Assembly: GCA_015501055.1 (NCBI GenBank)
Contig: JADNYV010000071.1
Location: 100,070-164,069, forward strand
Source of the DNA: Mucidula mucida
Taxonomy: Eukaryota > Basidiomycota > Agaricomycetes > Agaricales > Physalacriaceae
DNA length: 64,000 nucleotides
Reading direction: 5' to 3'
The notes below the pieces were generated by a model. The model was not told the DNA's origin and searched no databases. It saw only the letters and a list, made by a program, of their open reading frames with translations. Every line of letters begins with the position of its first letter. Position 1 is the stretch's first letter. Below, piece by piece: positions 12,377 through 24,205 of the stretch. The position numbers and the translations under genes were made by a program.

Positions 12377-14545
12377 ATGCATCATCTCCTCCTACTCGCC
12401 ATATCTTCCCTCGCCGGCCTCTCCTCAGGTCTTCGCCTAGAAGTAGAGGGTCGAAGACGCGCCCCTTTTCGACGCGCCATAGACGGTGTTGCGACGCTAA
12501 AAAATGCCGGAGACATCAGTTATTACACGAGCGTAACACTCGGCGACCAGGGCTTTTCCTGTCTTATTGATACTGGAAGGTGCGTTGCACACGCCGCCAT
12601 ATGTTTGAGGCGCTCGACATATTCTCAGTTCCGACTTATGGGTGGCTGGCACGGTTCCTTCTGCCAAAGACACGGGCGCCAATTCGGGCGTCAACTATGC
12701 CGTTGGTTCAGCCAAAGGTGGCTCAGTTCCCCTCAACAAACCCAGCCCCCTACTCACAATGTTGAACCAGGTCCTATCAAAACGGCAGACATGCAGTTCG
12801 CGGGTTATGATATACCCAACCAGGCGTTCAGTGCGTTCAAACTCGTACATCGGGCTCCAACATCTAACCGCCTACACAGTGGAGGTGACACCAGACACCA
12901 CCAACAAACAAGGGCAAGGTATTCTAGGCTTAGGCCCCAATTCCGGTTCCAACATCTACAACACACTACAATCAGACGCCGCCTTCGCCGTCGTGGACCG
13001 CATCTTTCTCCAAAACACTTCTACTCCCAACTTCATCTCCATCGCCCTCGGACGCGTCCAGGGTGCGTTCCCACCCCTCGCCATCTACAACATGATCGCT
13101 CATCAACTTGCACAGATCCTGACAGTGCGGACAGCTTTCCCGGTAACATCACCGTCGGCGACATTCTTGACGGCTACGACGCGATTACGAACGAGCCCAA
13201 GCTAGAGGTGACGACTGTATCGGTCTCTAGGGCGGGCGATCAGCATTTCCAAATTCTCCTTGACCAGAACGGACTGCTGGGTCCCGACGGGAATCCTATC
13301 GCCATTCGTACAGAGGTCGATGAGACATCTAATGACTACCAGGCTACGGCTGTGGTCGATTCTGGCTTCTCATTATCGCAGTTGCCCAAGTGAGCCTAAT
13401 AATACCCTTGATAGAAATCTGACGTTAATTTGTCTGTTGTAGGGCTGCAGCCGACGCGATTTACGGCCGATTTAGTGGCGCAGAATATAAGAATGTAAAC
13501 GGTGTGGGAAACACGTGGATTGTTCCCTGCGATCAAGAGGTGAACATTACGTTCAAGTTCAGTGGGAAGGAATATCACATTCATCCCATGGACGCCACGC
13601 TGTATGTGGCGACTGCGTTTTGCTATTCGTCCACTCTGACGGCTTTCATAGAGATCCTTCTTTGGTAGGAATCAGTTCTCTGAAGAACTCGAAAGGCCAG
13701 GATTGCTGTGTCGCATTGGTATGCAGTGTGCATTTCTCGCTTAACGGAGTACTGACGGCATGTTCAAGTTTCAGCCTATTATTTTTGATACAGGCGATGA
13801 ACCGACGTACGATATGATTTTGGGCATGTCTTTCAGTGAGCTTTTCGACAACACGTACACTTCTTTGATTGATGGGAATGCCTAGTGCGCAATGTTTACA
13901 CTTTGTTGAATTACGGAGATTTCATTGACGAGGACCAGAACCGCGGTGACCCTTACATCCAGTTTCTCTCAACAACCGATCCCGCTGAAGGTCAGTAATC
14001 CAGCGCTTCAGTTGTCTCGTCATTCATCTTGGTCTCTAGCCCACGCCGATTTCGTTAGTGTACGCCTCAATGGCGACGACACGACTGGTGGCCAGACACT
14101 CAATGACTTGCCTAAAAGTAGCAAGGGCAGCAGCATCAAGAAACCTATCCTGTACGGCATATGTGGCGCTCTATTCCTGCTTGGTCTGGTTCTCATGGCG
14201 TACGCTTGGTATCTCCGCCGGCGCGGTAACAAGCCCTCCAACAAAGGTCCCATCTACCGCCCACTGGCATCACCGACACCTCCCGTCGACATGTCGATCA
14301 TGCAAAGTGGAAACGCACCACCGCCGCGGTACAGCATGCCGCCACAGTATAACCCTGCTGTGCCATTCGAGCAGTACAACTCGGGGGCCCCGTCGCCTGC
14401 GTACAACGCGCAGGGGTTCTCATCTGAACAGCTGTATGATCCTGCGCCACAGCCTTATGCACCACAGCAAGCGCATTTGTATGATCCACAGCTTGGGCCT
14501 CAGCAGAATGTTGCGTATCATAATCCGTTTGATGTACGGCGGTGA
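12377..14545 (+). CDS. Membrane-anchored pepsin-like aspartic protease (copy 2)
   Basis: The gene starts with signal peptide MHHLLLLAISSLAGLSSG. Catalytic motif 1 is LIDTGSSDLWVAG, split by the intron beginning at about 12581, and motif 2 is AVVDSGFSLSQLP. Other shared stretches are QGILGLGPNSG, NGLLGPDGNPI, ADAIYGRF, YHIHPMDA and YDMILGMSF followed by VRNVYTLLNYG. A single transmembrane helix (ILYGICGALFLLGLVLMAYAW) precedes a Pro/Tyr/Gln-rich cytoplasmic tail ending YHNPFDVRR. The layout and many intron positions match the divergent neighbour at 9792-11708 (HPMD, RNVYT, HSDFV/HADFV, DTTG), so the two are paralogues from an inverted duplication. The tails have diverged most. The role is probably cell-surface or vacuolar proteolysis; the substrate is unknown. 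Confidence 0.85.
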
Positions 14546-14851
14546 GAAGAGGATGATGGTTGAGGTAGAGTAGACGCTGGTGGACTCTTTTTTATTTACA
14601 TTTTATCGACGGATCTATCGTTTTCTAATGTTTTGCATACGCATACCTACTAGACTCTCGTTTTCAAGTCGAAGGGCATTATTGTTTATCGTGCTGTATT
14701 TATGGACACTTTGTATACATTAACATGAAGCTACTGTTGGTGGTTATGGACGGACTCTTGCTTCAGACGCGCTATGGCTGATTTTCGCTCAGAGGAAGTT
14801 GCCTGAAGCTTGAATCTTAAAAGCCTTGTCTAGTACCTGAGCCTGTCTAAC

Positions 14852-15275
14852 GGTGGACAAGTTGACGTATTCAAGCGCAGTAACACTCGCGAAGAGTTCG
14901 GGTATGCCGTACTACTCGCGGCTAAAGAGGGCCATTTTGTGATTGTGTTCTTATTACTGTAAGACACAAATGTCGAGGCGCGCGCTGAAGGAGTTGTTGT
15001 TAATTGGCTTTCGGGACCAGCTCAAGACCAGCTGGTCGCAAGAGACGAGGTGTTTGACGGTGTTTGGCATCGTCTTGCCGGTCCGGAGTGTAGTTAGTAA
15101 TGCAATCTTCGTCTCTTGCCGCCGCGCGACGTGCGATTTCGTCTGCGACAGCTTAGCCCGCTCCACTAGGGAAGATGATCAACAGGCGCCCTGTCTATAT
15201 CTGCTGCTTGAACACGGAGCAGCGCACCTCGTTCGGCCTGAGGACAGTTTCATAGCACTTCATTTGGTCACCTTT
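14852..15275 (+). pseudogene. Decayed ankyrin-repeat fragment related to the Ank-CHAT gene
   Basis: This stretch matches part of the ankyrin region of the minus-strand gene at 2981-6194, at both DNA and protein level, but no single frame is open. Near 14852-14960 one frame gives GGQVDVFKRSN...LLAAKEGHFVIVFLLL then a stop, followed by DTNVEARA. The intact gene has EVDKSTEANGT, HFAAKEGRYAVVDHLL and GADVDARS. At 15201-15270 another segment gives LLEHGAAHLVRPEDSFIALHL against LLDHGASHLIRAEDSLTALHL. The DNA between the two blocks (about 14990-15190) is unrelated or badly degraded. Stop codons and frame changes argue for a dead copy. It points outward on the opposite strand, mirroring the live gene. 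Confidence 0.75.
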
Positions 15276-15761
15276 GGCAGGAGGCCCTAACTTGTACACC
15301 TCATCTCACTCGTGACTCCGCCGGCCTCTCTCCCTCATGTACAGCATAGCTTGCACATTGATCCTTCTCATCCGGAGAGAAGTCCTTGGTCGGTTACGCC
15401 GACCCGTCTGCCTGTGTCAGGCAACCATGAATTAGTCTGATTGTGCTTACACCGTATCTATCTCACTTCATGTGCAATTACGCTGCTTGTTTCCGTGCTT
15501 GTCCTCAAATGCATCAGGTGCGCTGAGAGCTGATGTACTTCCATGTTCCGTGGACTGTGATTCAATCAACCTACAGTGCTCTCCGGGTCATTGATCGTGG
15601 ATGGTAGGAATGCTGTCTGAATCGCCGTGGCCCCAACGCATGCAATGCGGTCGTTGTCATGGACATTCAATACATGCTCACCTGCGAATCGATGAACGTT
15701 AAACAACGGCTTTGACTGTTATAACAAGGTGGAAGATGGCCCCAGCTATCGCACTCCCCCC
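15276..15761. other. Intergenic region
   Basis: No gene seen. It contains the upstream flank of the 7-TM gene. Confidence 0.4.
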
Positions 15762-17023
15762 ATGTCCTCAATCATTGACGAACTGGGTGACACTTCAACC
15801 CTCCAATTTCAACCGAAGTTCTTTTCAGTCGAGCTGCATTATGTCATTCTATCCGCTCTCTGTCATTCAATACACACTTGTGTCTTTTTGGCGGCCTTGT
15901 ATTATATATGTGAGTAATCGATCCTTCTTCAGCATCGCCCGCTGTAATGACTCTTGTGTAGTCAACAGTTCTCGTGACATTAGGAAAAGCAAGCGAATCA
16001 TTGCCGCCTGTATCGTGACTTTCATGTGGAGTGCCCAAACTGTTGTCTTTGTGGACCACTGCAAGTACATGAATGACCTCTTCATCATACATGGACTATC
16101 ACTGGAGTCGAAATTGAACTATTATTTCTCCAATGAGACGTCTGTCGCAGTGGCACTCATGACGGATGACCTGCTCCAAGGCCTTAATATCGTTCTCGCT
16201 GATGTGATACTGGTAAGTCAAGCACAGTGGAGTGTGATCCATTTCGTTCACTGAACATACTGCGTTAGATTTGGCGCTGTTGGATCTTGTATGGGAGTAG
16301 TTGGAAGATAGTAAGCGCTCTCGCTGCATGTTTGATCCTCGAGTTAGGTGAAAGTTTTGTATCTTACTCCAATTGTTGACTTATACTTCACAGTCAGCGC
16401 CTCTGTACTCCTGGTCTTCGACTCCAAGCTCGAGTCAGATTTCACCCGAGAACAGGTCACATGGATCTTCATTTACTACTCAATAACCGTTCTCACCAAC
16501 TGCCTGTGTACTTTCCTCATCATATATCGCATCGTGCGAGTCAGCGGCTTGCTTGCAAGTCTCAGGACCTACCGTGGAATCATTGAGATGCTGATTGAGT
16601 CCGCTCTCATGTATTCCATTAGTTACACTGCGTTCCTCGTTGCATTTGGATACGAGTTCACTTCTCCAGAAGCGAGTCCATCCTACTCTCTTTACCCAGC
16701 CATTCTATCGAACAGCATCACGGTGAGTGACCCTGCCTGCGAAGTCTTGCGGACTGACGATTGATTCATAGGGCATCGCGCCTACTCTCATCATAGCTCG
16801 TGTCATGGCTGGAAAGGCGCGCCCGAATGACTCGTGGACGCGACCTTCACTCCCCCACATGGACAGTAATATGCGCTCTCTCAGGGAGTCTTTGCACTTC
16901 GCCAGCGTACCTGACACTGGGCTCAGCACAACTGGCGGAGATGTACTAGAGGAAGGTGGAGTCACGTCGGACCACCAGGGGGAGCCAGAAACGACTGGCG
17001 CTAAAGGCAAAGAGCAACCATAG
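15762..17023 (+). CDS. Seven-transmembrane basidiomycete membrane protein, unknown function
   Basis: Exons join through four short introns (starting near 15911, 16213, 16310 and 16722) into a protein starting MSSIIDELGDTSTLQFQP. Hydrophobic segments are spaced as seven probable helices: HYVILSALCHSIHTCVFLAAL, RIIAACIVTFMWSAQTVVF, LQGLNIVLADVIL, VKVLYLTPIVDLYFTVSASV, IFIYYSITVLTNCLCTFLII, IEMLIESALMYSISYTAFLV and PAILSNSITGIAPTLIIARV. The pattern ADVILIWRCWILYG, then YRGIIEMLIESA, then GIAPTLIIARVMAGKARP is shared by a large uncharacterised agaricomycete 7-TM family. The cytoplasmic tail is Ser/Thr/Glu-rich and ends GAKGKEQP. A receptor role is sometimes supposed for such topology, but nothing here proves it. 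An upstream ATG at 15735 is in another frame. Confidence 0.72.
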
Positions 17024-17295
17024 ACCTTCTCCTCTTTGTCAGTCGACAATACCCCCTTTCTATATAGTCTTTGGCAGGCCATTTATTTTACCACTTCGTC
17101 CACTTAATCTGCCCTGAGCTCGAGATTAGCGCTCCCCGCCATAGCCGGAAGATTCGGAACCTGTAGAAACAACTTTATCAACAGATAGCCCTAGCAACGT
17201 CTGATACTGATTTATTCAACGCGGCATTCACCAAGATTCAAAGAACGTGGACACCGAGCTGACTTGATTTAAAATGGAGTATATTCGCAAGTGCA

Positions 17296-19403
17296 TCAGA
17301 GCAACGCGAGCAGTCCCTCATCAATCTCCTTATTCTTCGCCGCCTCCCGCTCCTTCTCCCGGACAGCTTCAGTCTCCCGTGTAAGCACGTACGTAGGTCT
17401 CGTATGTGCTTTGTATTCCAACCGCCGTTTCACGTAGAAACACATATACGCGTTAGACTGCAAACATTCACCCAGTGAAGAAATCGTCACTCTGTCAAAG
17501 GTGTTAGATGACAGCATAGAACGAAAAAGTCTGAACCCACTTGTCATCGTCGAAGCGATACCACTACAAGCAGAATCAGTCTGGGTTGTGAAAATTTGGT
17601 CGCAGAGACTGACCTGTTCTCCAGATCGCGCATAATTCGTGTAATGGCCGTTGGTCATGTTGCCGTCGTGATTGATGACAGCGAAAAGGTCGTACTCGTA
17701 CATGATCTTAGGCCCGATTTTGCTACAATCGTCATAAGAATGGAACGCAATGCAATGATTCAACGTACACATTTTCCTTGTCGCCTTCTTTCATCACAAG
17801 TGAGGTATATGGAGCCATATTAAGCGTTTCTGGAAAGCGCACGGGTGTGTCCAATTTGCGTGCCTTCTCTGACGTCTTCTCGAAGCGCTGAACAACTATT
17901 AGCAGGGGCGAAACGCCTTTCGGTGAGAGCTTACCTTCAGTTGGAAACTAAGAACTGGTGGGAGTTTATGAAAGCTTATCCGCTTGCTAGCTTCCTATAT
18001 GACACAAGTATTAGCAAACAAGGCGAAGGAAGAAGCAGTGACGAACAGCACGTCCCGATTTCCCGCATTTGTTACAGCTGTAGTCCTTCGAGCCTAACTT
18101 TTCCCACTGGGTGTACCTTTGCCGCATGGGTTAGCAGCGAAGACACGTCTTGGCGGCGAATTTCCAACCTTTTCAGACATCCCGTCAAAGTCGTCTCATC
18201 CTTTAACTCCAGACTGATATCAAGCATGAGATCATGAGCGGTGCTGACGCTTCCGCATCGTTCGCATTTGACATCACTCTGACTGGAGCCACAGAATGTT
18301 GAATGTGTTATGCAGTTGCATGAGATGTTCGTTGATCCTTTCGAAGTGGCGTGTATGAGGTTAATCACGGACAAGAACAATTCATGAGCGTCGTTCTGTG
18401 CGTATCCAGCTAAATCTGGGGCTTTACGCCAGGTCGTAGATAGAAATGTTACGGGTCCGTGAGGATCTCGGTCGTCAGAGTAGATCTAGGTAATATATTA
18501 GCCTCCTGAATTTGAATCGAAGGCATTGGAGTACTTCGCTAAAGAGCTTGTCCATTTCGCAACAGCAACAATCTTCGGTTTTGCAGAGATGTCGGTTATG
18601 TTTATCCGCAAGAAAGTAGTTGCGTATGAGAGGGTTGTGAGCTAGACACTGCAGCACCACGTTAAGGAAACACGTTTGGCCGAGGTTGAGCAGACCGCGT
18701 CGGGCTAAGGCTACAGGTAAAGACGTGGACGTCTCGATGGATATTAAATTACCTTGGCAAGGGAGAGGCGTTGCAGTTTGAAACGCGACTTGTTCCTCCT
18801 CAGAAGGTGACCAGGCTGCAAACAGTCCTCGTGGCTTTTTATACACTGACGAGAGGGTCAGAAGGAAGATAAAGGCCAAACAGCCGCATTACCAGTAAAG
18901 GGCGTTACTTGTTCTTCGAGTGCGGTAGTCGCAGAGATGAAAATTTCATCGAGCTTGGGATGATAGACGATATCATCGCACTGATCGCAATGGACCTGAC
19001 CAGATTTTACATCGACGCCTAGAGGTCATGAAGAACTTCAACATTAATTAAAGAAGTCACATACAGAAGTCATGTTTCGTATCCGTGAGGTGATCAAGAA
19101 TATGATTTGACCAACATCCCGTAAAGCTGCAGGTAAGACAGACGGCAGGACGCGTGGGAAGCGCGCGACATCCTGCTGCACCGCATGTGGGCAGGGATAC
19201 CTACGGTACTACGGTCAAAAACACACCTCTTGACGGAGCAGGAAACGAACCTTTCTCCGTTTCGGATTGAGGCGAGCGATCCCGTAAAGGTGTACACCAG
19301 CAGCGGCTACCTTTCTATACCTTTTCATTTGAACGCCATCTGCGAGCAGGTCGTTTAGATGCGGACATGGGAACTGCCTTGGTGCTCCCTGGTCATCAGC
19401 CAT
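17296..19403 (-). CDS. ubp8: Ubiquitin carboxyl-terminal hydrolase, Ubp8/USP22 type
   Basis: Many short introns split this gene; the exons I traced all join in frame. The N-terminus (MADDQGAPRQFPCPHLNDLL) leads into a zf-UBP finger (CGAAGCRALPTRPAVCLTC, CWSNHILDHLTDTKHDF, HCDQCDDIVYHPKL). The USP domain carries the Cys box GLLNLGQTCFLNVVLQCL, AGYAQNDAHELFL, a zinc ribbon with CERCGS and CNKCGK, PPVLSFQLKRFEKTSEKARK, and the His box NHDGNMTNGHYTNYAR followed by WYRFDDDKV. It ends EIDEGLLALL. Finger plus this spacing fits the SAGA histone H2B deubiquitinase Ubp8 (USP22 in animals), a nuclear co-activator subunit working with Sgf11, Sus1 and Sgf73. Other zf-UBP USPs are possible but less likely. 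All catalytic elements are present. Confidence 0.82.
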
Positions 19404-20211
19404 TTGTAGTACGTCGGTCCTAGAGGTTTACACGTTCACGTGTTACAGTCCGGAAGCAAATAGATGAGGGTCGCAGTCAAGATATTGGTGAAGATCAGAT
19501 TCTATCTAACATAAAGTAGATAGATGCAAGGAGAGCACCTGGCAGAGGAGGAGAACAAGGTGATGGAGCGGCGCGTCGGTAGTGGTAAGAAGGTGAAGAG
19601 TGTTTGGTCGTGTTTGGGCGCTACGCCATTCATTATTTCGATTCTGCTTCTTCCCGCTGCGGTCGACAGCTACTATTGAACTGATTACCACAGTATTCGT
19701 TGCTGTTCACATTTCGTGAGATCTCGCATCAGAGAATCACGTAGCTGTTACTTCATTAGATAGCCGCATGTGTGGACAACTGCCAGTGTCAGCGCCGACA
19801 AGTTATCCTAAGTAGTTGTCCCGGTGAGTGGTAGATGACTGTACTAAATCAAAATTTATGATAGATGCTCGAGTCTTTTATGTCACCGTGTTCTTTGGCT
19901 TGAATTGACCTATGCCACCGAAACCAGTGCAATCACTTCCTATGTAACGCCTATCGATCGCGACAGTTTCTGTCGTGAGCGAGCGCACATAGACTGAGCA
20001 TACCTGCACCGGGTTATCGTGAGGCTGACAATCTATAGATTCGTGGAACAACACCAGGCGAAACTGCTCAAACCCCGTTACTTGAATTTGATTTGCAACA
20101 TTTGGACATGATATAAAAACAATTTCTTTCAGGTATACGAGTCAATAGCATGCGTCTGAGACCGGGTAGGGTCCCGTACTGAGATGTAGTAGTAAGTACT
20201 TACGCCACATG
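19404..20211. other. Intergenic region
   Basis: Upstream flank of the deubiquitinase and downstream flank of the F-box gene. No gene recognised. Confidence 0.4.
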
Positions 20212-21900
20212 CTAACGGCGCTTCGGTGTACACAAATGCTGTTTCTTCGCATCAGTCACACATTCTCAGGACGCGCGTATCACAAAACTCACGTTAAGCT
20301 TCTCCGCATGGTCATCATTATGCACCTGCGTTCGACAACCATACCCATACCAACAATTCTTATCAATTCCCTGTTCACCAGCCGCCCGCAAATTTGCTAG
20401 CAGCCAAACATGCAAATGTTCAGAAATCAAGTCTTTCAGACACTCTTCACACAGCAAGTCGTCTACACTCGTCCACTTCGTCGTATATCCAGCCGTTCGT
20501 AGAGCGAACGACTCTTCTAGGATCTTTGCCAAGAAAACTCGCCGTTCTGGAGGGGGTATTTTATCACATCTAGCGAGGAGTTGCTCTCTGACGTGATCGT
20601 TGACGCAGAGTTTTCCAATGAGGAGTTCTGTAATTGTGTTAGAGCTGAAAGGCACGTCCGAGAGACCTTGGAGGTAGGTCCAATCTGTAGGGTATTGCGT
20701 TTCAATCATGTGACGAGACCACAAAATTTTGGAGAACAAGCATACTCGATTTGTTCCAGAGATTGACACCCTTCGCTGCATGACAGAATTTACCTTGTAT
20801 GATGGGGTGAGCAAGCGTCCATCAACAAGAAGATGCACATACAAACATCGTGTTCTTGAATCGTCTCCAGAATCGAATACCATAACGTATTGTCCAAATC
20901 CGTAGGCAGCGCAGGAGGTGTAACCATGCGCTCCTCCCAGATGGAATTCAACGCGTCGAAAAGGTAACCTTCATGAAACTCGACGTCGATGTCACACGCG
21001 TCCATACCCATGGCTTTTTCGACTGGGTCGGTCATAGGCTGCAGCTGTCCCGTCTCGTAGGCTTCAATGACCTTAGTCGGTCCAATGGCTAAGGCGAGTT
21101 CCGGAAGACTTTCAACTACGCGGATCTTATAAGTAGACGAGCGCATGAGTGGTAGCGCACGTACTATGAAGATTTCCAGCACTGCAATATGCAGTCCACT
21201 TCGCGATCTCAATGATGAAATTCGCGACGACGTAGATCTCCCTGAGGTCCTCAGAGGAAAATCCGACTAAGAAAGCTCGCTTAGCATTCAGATCCTGCGC
21301 CTTGTGTGCATCCCACTTTGACCCCAGACCAGAGAAATCCAGGGCATCGTCTTCCCGATCGTAGAGATTTACATGGAAGATTTTCGAGAAGAGCATGAGA
21401 CGGAACGTGGCGCGACGGAAGCTATACGATTCCGTAACATTTAACTTGCTAGTTGTGGATGAGCGGTCTTTATACCTAGTAAGAACTTATGTTAAAATTC
21501 ATGCCAAGTCTCGGAAAGCTTACCTGAAGCTGAACGCGTCTTCGAGTTTGACGGCACCTCCAGCGTACTCATCCAGCAGCTTCTGTTCTTTCCTTGTGAG
21601 GGAGGTCACATCAGCCTCCTTTTCCTCTCTAGGCTGAGAGTCTTCCTCTCCCTCCACGTCTGAGTCTTCTGTGACAGAGCCATCATCGCCTCCAGCTTTC
21701 ACTTTGTATCGCACAAGCTGAACAGCTTGTGGAAGGGCAGGTCCAATGTAATTCCAGCTCACCCCTCTTAGGATGGTCTTGCAATGGTCGCTGAATACTC
21801 GATAGAGGCGCTTGGAAACGAGAGCTGTAGATCTGAGAGACACGAAATCAGCAGAGAGCTGTAGGATCCTCTGGAGTATGTCGTTGGAAAGAGAGTCCAT
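20212..21900 (-). CDS. F-box protein, unknown substrate
   Basis: The protein starts MDSLSNDILQRILQLSADF followed by RSTALVSKRLYRVFSDH, a degenerate F-box of about 40 residues. Such motifs recruit the substrate to an SCF ubiquitin ligase through Skp1. An acidic stretch (EDSDVEGEEDSQPREEKEAD) follows. The body has no recognised repeat and reads FRLMLFSKIFHVNLYDRED, YKIRVVESLPELALAIGPTK and LDNTLWYSILETIQEHD. A Cys/His-containing C-terminal part has SVDDLLCEECLKDLI and DKNCWYGYGCRTQ and ends, after an intron that removes GTGAGT..CAG, in AEKLNHLCTPKRR. Cys-rich ends like this are common in agaricomycete F-box proteins. I could not resolve every intron around 20700-20880, so that part of the model is uncertain. 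Confidence 0.7.
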
Positions 21901-22316
21901 GAGAGGAGATTGGAGGCGCGCTCTAGGAGAACTTTTGAGGCACCCACCAAGTCAGAGGGGCTTGAAGATAACCATCTGTCTCTCTTTCTGAGTCACCGTA
22001 AGAGGGTGATAACTGGCTCAGAGGTGAGAGTCTCAAACTAGAACCCTTGTCCTCTTGGTCTCTTGTAGCCAGCTGACGTATAAAGCCGCAACGAGTTCCG
22101 CGGCAACGGTGGCTGTACGATAAGATTGTGAACGGAGTCAAAAATTCTCGGTGATCGTTTTGTTGTCGTTTCACTCTTCGTTCCCGTCTCCACTGTACGT
22201 TTCCTCTAATCGTGCCTATCCGATCTAGATTCTGTTAATACACGTCGGTCAAGAGCGAAAAGCCTTTATGAAACGTTAGGGGCTAACACTGCCTGTAGTA
22301 GATTTCCTAAAAAATA
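21901..22316. promoter_or_regulatory. Divergent promoter region (F-box / QNG1)
   Basis: The start codons of the two flanking genes face away from each other across about 415 bases. No specific element identified. Confidence 0.35.
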
Positions 22317-23816
22317 ATGGCCATACCCCTCGTGGATACCGCGTCGCCCATCGTCGAATTCAATGAAAAGGCGCCGCTAGTCAGTCTCGTAGAGACTAGC
22401 AGCATCAACCCCGTCGTCGAAAGCGCTGAATTCGCCTACAATGTGTGTCTCGTGTGCTCCTTTAACCTTAAATCCGATTTCATCCCACGTCCGGCAGCGA
22501 ACCAACCTAGTCCAGATCAGCTCTGATGGCGTTCAAAGGGCCGCCAAACATGTACGTGATGTAGCTGACGGGGATAGATCGACGTCTTACTATCGTTCTG
22601 TAGATCCATGGCATGCTTCTAGCTGAATCGTACACCCCCCGGACTTGGCGAACGCATCCTCTTCATCTCATCCCGACTGAACCTCACCATCCTGATGACC
22701 CCTGGAATAGATCAGTTCTCAACTGGATTTTCTTGATATCCGCCTTGAATTTTAGTTTTTGGTCTGAACGGGAAGGATGCGATGATCGATATGGAGTTGA
22801 ATGGCAGCGCTCTTGGGCATCGCCGGAGCGTACGGTTCATACGGGGTATTGGAGTCTTGTGTCTGCTCTCAATAGAGGTTCGTTTTGTGTGGTTTTTTAC
22901 TACGCCACGTGTACTCATGTGTCTTCTAGCGCTACAGGATGATGCTATTCCTATCACCGACCCTCAATTCTACGCTTCAGAGACGCTTTGTCCCGATTCT
23001 GTTATAGAAACAACTTTCCGTCCTGCCGCTCAGTGCGCTGAAGGCATTCCGCTTCTGAGGGAACGCATAGCGGTGATGCGTGAAGTGGGGGATGTTCTAT
23101 GCAGGGTAAGCGTTTGAGTCAACGTTCGCAAATATCTAATTCTCTGTTAGCACTTCAGTGGCTCTTTCCACGGTCTCCTCGAGGAGTTCCAACGTCGCCA
23201 CAACGGCGATGGAACTGCGCTTGACCTCGTAGAGATGGTCATTGAGTATTTCCCTTCGTTTAGAGATGAACATGTAGTGGAGGGCAGAAAAGGTAACAAC
23301 CTACGTTATTAACCCTTCCCTGGACCTTTTCTAATTTGAGCGCTGTTAGTTTGTATCTGGAAGCGCGCCCAAATTCTCGTCGCGGACACTTGGGCTGCCT
23401 TTTACCCCGCATCTCCTGACGATCCTCACCCTCTCTTCCCCGGCCCTCGTGGAGCGCAAATTCACCAGCTCACCATGTTTGCGGACTATCGCGTCCCTCA
23501 AATTCTGCACCACCTACAAATTCTGTCTTACCCGCCCTCTCTCGAGGATATGCTTCGAAAGGGTACGTACTTGCCCTCTGGATGCATGGAGGAGCTTAGT
23601 CTGCGAGCTGCGAGCATCGTGGCTGTGGAACGCGTACGCGATGCGATGATTGATATGAATTTGGAGGGAAGTCAGGGCGAACGGGTGAGTAGTGTGGTTA
23701 TCGACTTTTTCCTGTGGGACTTGGCGAAGCGTGTTGAGCGAGGAGAAGAAAAGCTGGAAGGTATCGAAACCAAGGCAGTCGTTCCTGCTCACCGAACGAG
23801 GAGTATTTGGTATTGA
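22317..23816 (+). CDS. qng1: Queuosine 5'-phosphate N-glycosylase/hydrolase (DUF2419, queuosine salvage)
   Basis: Six short introns join exons into a protein reading MAIPLVDTASPIVEFNEKAP to PAHRTRSIWY. The conserved family features are all visible: ISSDGVQRAAK, LNWIFLISALNFSFWSEREG followed by DRYGVEW, TGYWSLVSALNRALQD, PITDPQFYASE, IPLLRERIAVMREVGD, FPSFRDEH, KRAQILVADTWAAFYP, IHQLTMFADYRVPQILHHL and SSVVIDFFLWDLAKR. The enzyme releases the base queuine from queuosine 5'-monophosphate recovered from degraded tRNA. Eukaryotes can then re-use queuine in the wobble position of GUN tRNAs. Fungi cannot make queuine, so the gene implies salvage from food or environment. Length and motifs look complete. 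Confidence 0.9.
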
Positions 23817-23976
23817 GATATCCCTTGGACATTTATAATACCGTTTTATAGTTTTAGAGACTACGATTGGTTCTTGATAATTATTACTACTACCTGCCTA
23901 GCTTATTGATTCTGTTTTGGATCCTTCATTTAGGAGTGTACCTTTTCTTTGAGAGCGCATTCGCAACGAAACGTCG

Positions 23977-24062
23977 TGCTGTCGACCGGACTCGAACCAG
24001 CCGCTCGATGCCAACTTGCTTCGTGAAGCGAGTGGTGTCAAGTCTAGCTCTCGACCATCAGC
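23977..24062 (-). other. tRNA-like sequence, possible tRNA relic
   Basis: On the minus strand there is a perfect B-box (GGTTCGAGTCC) in a 5-bp T-stem and a candidate acceptor stem (GCTGATG with CGACAGC, one mismatch). An A-box-like TGGTCGAG is also present. I could not fold a normal D-arm and anticodon arm: the segment AGACTTGAC recalls tRNA-Ser(UGA), but the 3' half of that arm is not where expected. No T-run terminator follows closely. A decayed tRNA or chance similarity are both possible. Confidence 0.25.
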
Positions 24063-24205
24063 ATATTAAAATTTTTTCTTGGACGCGGCGTACAGGTTCA
24101 TCGGCTTAGCGCCTCAAAAAGTACTAGTGACTCCAAAATGACTCTGAGAGGACTAGGCGTCATGTGACCACATCTGATTGAACTTCCCGCCCTCCACGTC
24201 TCAGA

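Noticed and set aside
23977..24062. Functional tRNA on the minus strand
   Set aside because: The B-box is perfect but the D and anticodon arms do not fold. It is kept only as a low-confidence relic.
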